This document shows, one piece after another, positions 60,975 to 64,000 of a stretch of 64,000 nt of DNA. Every line of letters starts with the position of its first letter. Position 1 is the stretch's first letter. Both the position numbers and the translations under genes were made by a program. The stretch is from Ferribacterium limneticum (GTDB lineage: Bacteria; Pseudomonadota; Gammaproteobacteria; Burkholderiales; Rhodocyclaceae): NCBI RefSeq assembly GCF_020510565.1, contig NZ_CP075189.1, positions 2,526,501 through 2,590,500 on the forward strand. Reading direction: 5' to 3'. The notes beneath the pieces are model-generated. The model was not told the origin of the DNA. It worked only from the letters and a program-made list of their open reading frames with translations, and ran no database searches.

Positions 60975-61691
60975 ATGAAACCCACGCCCTGCCCCTCCTG
61001 CCAGCAGCCGATGGTCAAAAAGACCTTCGAGCGCCTGTTGCATGGCACTGTCGTCCTTGACCTCTGTTTCAACTGCCAAGGCATCTGGTTCGACGAGTTT
61101 GAAAGCGTGCAGATCACACCGGGCGGCACCATCAAACTGTTCGAACTGCTGCATGAACACCACGACGACCAACGCACTCCGCTGCGCGACCCGCTGAAAT
61201 GCCCGCGCTGCAGTGAAAAGCTCCTGCATGGCCTCGATGTCGCCAAGCACGGCGGCAAGTTCAACTACCATCGCTGCCTGCAAAAACATGGTCGTTTCAC
61301 CACCTTCGCCCAGTTCATGATCGAAAAGGGCTTCGTCCGCCAGCTCAACCCGGCCGAAATCGACGAACTGTCGGCCAAAGTCGGCATCATCCGCTGCATG
61401 GGCTGCGGCGCCCCGGTCGATATCCGCAAGGACCACGCCTGTGGCCACTGCCGGGCGCCGATCACCATCCTCGACCCGTCCGCCGTCGAACAGGCGCTCA
61501 GCCGCTACCAGCATGCCGAAGTACGCCGCACGACACGCGACGTCGAAGCGCTCGGCGACGCCATCGTGATGCGTGAACGTGAAATCTCACGCCAGAAACG
61601 CCTGAAGGAGCCGGAAAACGCCGGCATCATCGACGCCATCGACCTGCTTTCAGCCGGCGCCGAATTTGTCTGGACGTTGATCAAGCGCTAG
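60975..61691 (+). CDS. Zinc-ribbon (zf-TFIIB-like) protein
   Basis: A 238-aa protein from ATG 60975. The N-terminal ribbon MKPTPCPSCQQPMVKKTFER and LDLCFNCQGIWFDEFE matches the zf-TFIIB class found in small bacterial membrane-stress proteins. Two further Cys pairs follow (KCPRCSEKLLHGLDVAKHGG; RCMGCGAPVDIRKDHACGHC). The C-terminus is a hydrophobic helix (IIDAIDLLSAGAEFVWTLIK) that may anchor it. Function unknown; three zinc ribbons suggest protein or nucleic-acid contacts. Confidence 0.75.
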   Translation: MKPTPCPSCQQPMVKKTFERLLHGTVVLDLCFNCQGIWFDEFESVQITPGGTIKLFELLHEHHDDQRTPLRDPLKCPRCSEKLLHGLDVAKHGGKFNYHRCLQKHGRFTTFAQFMIEKGFVRQLNPAEIDELSAKVGIIRCMGCGAPVDIRKDHACGHCRAPITILDPSAVEQALSRYQHAEVRRTTRDVEALGDAIVMREREISRQKRLKEPENAGIIDAIDLLSAGAEFVWTLIKR

Positions 61692-61831
61692 GCGAACGGC
61701 CGGAAGCAGAGGCCAGAGCGAGGCACGTCGTTCTTTCCGGATTGAGCCCAACAGCAAGCGAACTTAGGTAGCTACCCCATGTCCTAGGTTGATGCTGCAA
61801 ATTTACTCAACCCGAAGCGAAAGGATCCAAC

Positions 61832-62266
61832 ATGCCAAACCGCCTGGTTAGTGAAGTCATTAAAGGACGGCCATTCCCCACCACAGTCTCCGGCACCACC
61901 GTGCGTGAAGCTGCGATCATCATGAAGGAATGGCATTCATCGGCAATTCTCATCGTAGACAATGGCGTTCTCGCCGGCATCTGCACCGAACGCGACATCG
62001 TTTTTCGTGCGGTCGCCAACAACTGCGACCCGGCCAATACCGCAGTCAGCACCATCATGACCCGAAACATCCAGACCGTCGGCCTCGACAAGCCTTTCGG
62101 CCATGCCCTGCACCTCATGTACGAAGGCGGCTTCCGGCACATTCCCGTCGTTGATGAGGCCGGCCACCCGGTCGGCTTGCTGGCAGCGCACGACGCCCTC
62201 GATATGGACGGCCTGCAGATGGAACAGGATCTCGTCCGCCGCGAAGAAATCACCGTCATTCTTTAA
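61832..62266 (+). CDS. CBS-domain protein
   Basis: A 144-aa protein made of a CBS pair. The first (VSGTTVREAAIIMKEWHSSA, ILIVDNGVLAGICTERDIVF) and second (DKPFGHALHLMYEGGFRHIP, VVDEAGHPVGLLAAHDALDM) repeats each end in the G-x-x-T/S-x-x-D motif (the second lacks the T/S). Such pairs bind adenosyl nucleotides and regulate partners. It has an AAGGAT ribosome site and is transcribed alone. Confidence 0.88.
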   Translation: MPNRLVSEVIKGRPFPTTVSGTTVREAAIIMKEWHSSAILIVDNGVLAGICTERDIVFRAVANNCDPANTAVSTIMTRNIQTVGLDKPFGHALHLMYEGGFRHIPVVDEAGHPVGLLAAHDALDMDGLQMEQDLVRREEITVIL

Positions 62267-62277
62267 AAATGACCAGC

Positions 62278-62298
62278 CTGCGCGTTATAAGCGCGCAG
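62278..62298 (+). terminator. Hairpin after the CBS gene
   Basis: CTGCGCG / CGCGCAG stem with TTATAAG loop, 12 bp beyond the stop. It is followed by an A-run rather than T's, so termination strength is uncertain. Confidence 0.45.
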
Positions 62299-62348
62299 CA
62301 AAAACTCCCATCCCAGATACACGCAGCCTAGTGCAAACACAATTGGGA

Positions 62349-62729
62349 TTAGGCGGCCAATGGCAATTTGGGCGGCTGAATCAGGCACTCAGCGGAAATG
62401 CCCAGTTTCTGGTGCAGTTTCCAAATCATGCTCAAGGTCAGTGGCCGTTTGCGGTTCAGAATCTCATAGACACGATTCAGCCGGCCGATGGCTGGCACCA
62501 AGTCTTTCGGGGTCAGCCCAGCCTGTTCCATGCGGAACTTGATGGCTTCGACCGGATCGGGCAAATCAATCGGATAGCGCTTGGCTTCGTAGACCTCAAC
62601 AAGCGTCAGCAGGATTTCAAAACGGTCGCCATCCGGGGTACCGGGAGCCGGCTCATTGTCGAAATAGGCAGAGACTTCGCGTAGCGCCACCTTGTAGTCC
62701 TCCTCGGTGTGAATCGGGCGAATTTCCAT
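62349..62729 (-). CDS. higA: HigA-family antitoxin
   Basis: A 126-aa antitoxin of the larger HigA type. The N-terminal half (RPIHTEEDYKVALREVSAYF, then GDRFEILLTLVEVYEAKRYP) precedes a helix-turn-helix (IKFRMEQAGLTPKDLVPAIG and RLNRVYEILNRKRPLTLSMI). It neutralises the toxin and represses the operon. ATG 62729 lies one base from the toxin stop. Toxin-first order is usual for HigBA. Confidence 0.88.
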   Translation of the reverse strand: MEIRPIHTEEDYKVALREVSAYFDNEPAPGTPDGDRFEILLTLVEVYEAKRYPIDLPDPVEAIKFRMEQAGLTPKDLVPAIGRLNRVYEILNRKRPLTLSMIWKLHQKLGISAECLIQPPKLPLAA

Positions 62730-62730
62730 G

Positions 62731-63036
62731 TCAGACCTCCATTTCTACAGTTTCAGCGTCTATCGCATCGTATTGCTTGTGTGTACCGATGAATTTCACA
62801 TAGACCGCTTGGTATTGGTAGGCAACAGACACCACCAGTCGGTAATCATTGCCCTTGATGTTGAACACTACCCGGCGATTTTTGAGGATGCTTGCGCTCC
62901 GGTATTGCTCCTTGATTTCCGAGGGCTGCGCCCACCTGGCCCTCTTCGCTTCATCGGCCCAAGACTTGAGCGATTGTTCTGCATCCGGGTACTTTTCCCA
63001 GAACGCTCTCAAGAATTTGACGGCAACGATATGCAT
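62731..63036 (-). CDS. higB: HigB-family mRNA interferase toxin
   Basis: A 101-aa toxin. It begins MHIVAVKFLRAFWEKYPDAE and continues QSLKSWADEAKRARWAQPSE and VVFNIKGNDYRLVVSVAYQY, the HigB fold that cleaves mRNA in ribosomes. The conserved N-K-G-N-D-Y-R-L core is present. ATG 63036 sits six bases after a consensus -10, so the mRNA would be leaderless. Confidence 0.88.
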   Translation of the reverse strand: MHIVAVKFLRAFWEKYPDAEQSLKSWADEAKRARWAQPSEIKEQYRSASILKNRRVVFNIKGNDYRLVVSVAYQYQAVYVKFIGTHKQYDAIDAETVEMEV

Positions 63037-63042
63037 TGGTGA

Positions 63043-63070
63043 AGTATAGTCCCAAAATGGGACCAGTCAA
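63043..63070 (-). promoter_or_regulatory. higB: higBA promoter with palindromic operator
   Basis: On the minus strand TTGACT (63065-63070), 16-bp spacer, TATACT (63043-63048). The spacer holds the palindrome GTCCCAAAATGGGAC (63049-63063), a likely HigA/HigBA operator. The ATG is six bases after the -10. Confidence 0.75.
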
Positions 63071-63131
63071 CTTTCCACCCAATCCATGGGCCAGCCTCAG
63101 GAGTAAATACCAAACACGGATTTCACATGGC

Positions 63132-63158
63132 AAAAAAAAGCGAGCCATTCAGGCTCGC
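63132..63158 (-). terminator. Terminator of the OmpA-like gene
   Basis: GCGAGCC / GGCTCGC stem with loop ATTCA. The A-run on the left is the U-run of the minus-strand transcript. Confidence 0.75.
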
Positions 63159-63179
63159 CCTGCGCCAGACACAAAACCC

Positions 63180-63653
63180 TTACTGGACGCGGATTTCGAC
63201 CCGCCGGCCCTCTTCGGGGCTACCCGTACCCAGCGTCGATTCCGGCTTGCGGAACTTGATCCGCTCGGCAGCAACGCCGCCCGCCACCAGCGCATCGCGC
63301 ACCGACTGCGCACGGTGCTTGGCCAGCTGGGCATTCTGGGCCGGATCGCCGGAAGTATCGTGGAACCCGGAAAGCAGCACGATGGCCTTCGGGTTGGCCG
63401 CCAATGCCTCCAGCGTCTTGGCGACGACGCCCTTGTCCGCCTCGTCGAGCACCGCAGCGCCAAGGGCGAAATAAACCTTGGCCAGCGCCTCGCCTACCGG
63501 TGCGATCTCGCCCTGCTCGGCAACCGGCTTTGCCGCAGCCTGAACGTTCTTGCCGGCGCTCGCCCCATAAACCACCGCCACAACGGCCAGCACGATCCCG
63601 GCCAATACCCCGACGATTACCGCGGTTGATTCGTCTTCATCATTAGCAGCCAT
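63180..63653 (-). CDS. OmpA-family membrane protein
   Basis: A 157-aa protein from ATG 63653 (GAGAGG upstream; a GTG two codons earlier is in frame). One N-terminal membrane helix (STAVIVGVLAGIVLAVVAVV, then YGASAG) is followed by an OmpA-type peptidoglycan-binding domain: VYFALGAAVLDEADKGVVAK, VLLSGFHDTSGDPAQNAQLA, HRAQSVRDALVAGGV, and EGRRVEIRV. The HDTSG replaces the more usual HTD-x-x-G. It anchors to the cell wall from the membrane. Confidence 0.85.
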   Translation of the reverse strand: MAANDEDESTAVIVGVLAGIVLAVVAVVYGASAGKNVQAAAKPVAEQGEIAPVGEALAKVYFALGAAVLDEADKGVVAKTLEALAANPKAIVLLSGFHDTSGDPAQNAQLAKHRAQSVRDALVAGGVAAERIKFRKPESTLGTGSPEEGRRVEIRVQ

Positions 63654-63702
63654 AGTCACCTCTCAAGAAAGTTGCTCGGAGCCACAAAAACGTCTTCGGA
63701 TT

Positions 63703-63999
63703 CTATGCCGAATCGCTATCGAAGAGAACTCTCGGTGCCAGCTCGACGTGTTCCTGATCGCCACCGAGCCAGATCACCCCATCCTGAATCGTGCATTGCA
63801 GGCGCATGCCGCGTGCCGCCAGCGCAGCCAGCGCCTTGCCCTCCTCGACGCTCAACGACAGCACGCGCAGATTCTTCTGCCCCGACACCTTGCCCTGAGT
63901 CTGTTGCCACCACATTTCAGCGGTCCGCCCGCCATAACTGAGCACCATCACATGCCGCGAACGGTTGCAGGCCCGGCGAATCGCCTTCTCGTCAGGCAG
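63703..63999 (-). CDS. Hypothetical protein, N-terminus beyond the window (partial)
   Basis: The frame stays open to the right edge, so the true start lies outside; the GTG at 63951 need not be used. The visible 98 residues include AIRRACNRSRHVMVLSYGGR, AEMWWQQTQGKVSGQKNLRV, then LSLSVEEGKALAALAARGMR and LQCTIQDGVIWLGGDQEHVE. It is soluble, with no family I can name. It lies 49 bp upstream of the OmpA-like gene on the same strand and may share its transcript. Confidence 0.55.
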   Translation of the reverse strand: MPDEKAIRRACNRSRHVMVLSYGGRTAEMWWQQTQGKVSGQKNLRVLSLSVEEGKALAALAARGMRLQCTIQDGVIWLGGDQEHVELAPRVLFDSDSA

Positions 64000-64000
64000 C

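Overview
The window (about 64 kb, mostly GC-rich with strong G/C third-position bias) looks like the chromosome of a free-living betaproteobacterium. A phasin gene, a GlrK/GlrR sigma-54 system, a RIO1-type kinase, DUF808 and DUF3597 proteins and a complete kdp operon fit the Rhodocyclales (Dechloromonas/Azonexus-like). That placement is inference from gene content, not a database match.

Layout. (1) 1-11812: the baseplate, spike and fibre end of a contractile injection system (phage-tail-like or eCIS type): spike tail end, PAAR-like tip, gp25, two J-like baseplate proteins (the second carrying an inserted PA14 domain), a gpI-like tail protein and a 1034-aa DUF6519/beta-helix protein. Sheath, tube and ATPase genes would lie upstream, outside the window. 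(2) 11820-23765: mixed housekeeping genes, including parE, a RIO kinase, a patatin-like lipoprotein, argC, a PilJ-domain protein and a B12-binding radical SAM protein, plus a low-GC GIY-YIG-like gene. (3) 23790-34194: an extended potassium locus, kdpF-A-B-C, then an EIIA(Ntr)-like protein, small proteins, a CorA-like transporter and kdpD-kdpE. Two very similar KdpE-type promoters precede kdpF and the second half of the locus. (4) 34214-48308: an LRR-kinase fusion, an isochorismatase/tautomerase pair divergent from a LysR regulator, a CsgG-like lipoprotein with a Sel1 protein, parC, phasin, a sirtuin, a FliL-like protein, trmA and rhlE. (5) 48556-55190: an excalibur protein, tandem tRNA-Arg(ACG), a lipoyl-domain protein, and a GlrR/QseG/GlrK-like operon divergent from a bactofilin gene that has a sigma-54 promoter and two TGTC-N10-GACA sites. 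(6) 55239-64000: ettA, methyltransferases, rlhA, a CBS protein, a HigBA toxin-antitoxin pair with an apparently leaderless promoter, and an OmpA-like protein.

The most unusual signal is a non-palindromic dispersed repeat of about 40 bp, with core TTTTTCCGGTTGACCGT preceded by an A/T-rich arm around CAATTTTnGGC. I count eleven convincing copies and two weaker ones, in both orientations. They lie in intergenic DNA and inside at least eight protein-coding genes, in several reading frames, and one supplies part of a lipoprotein signal peptide.
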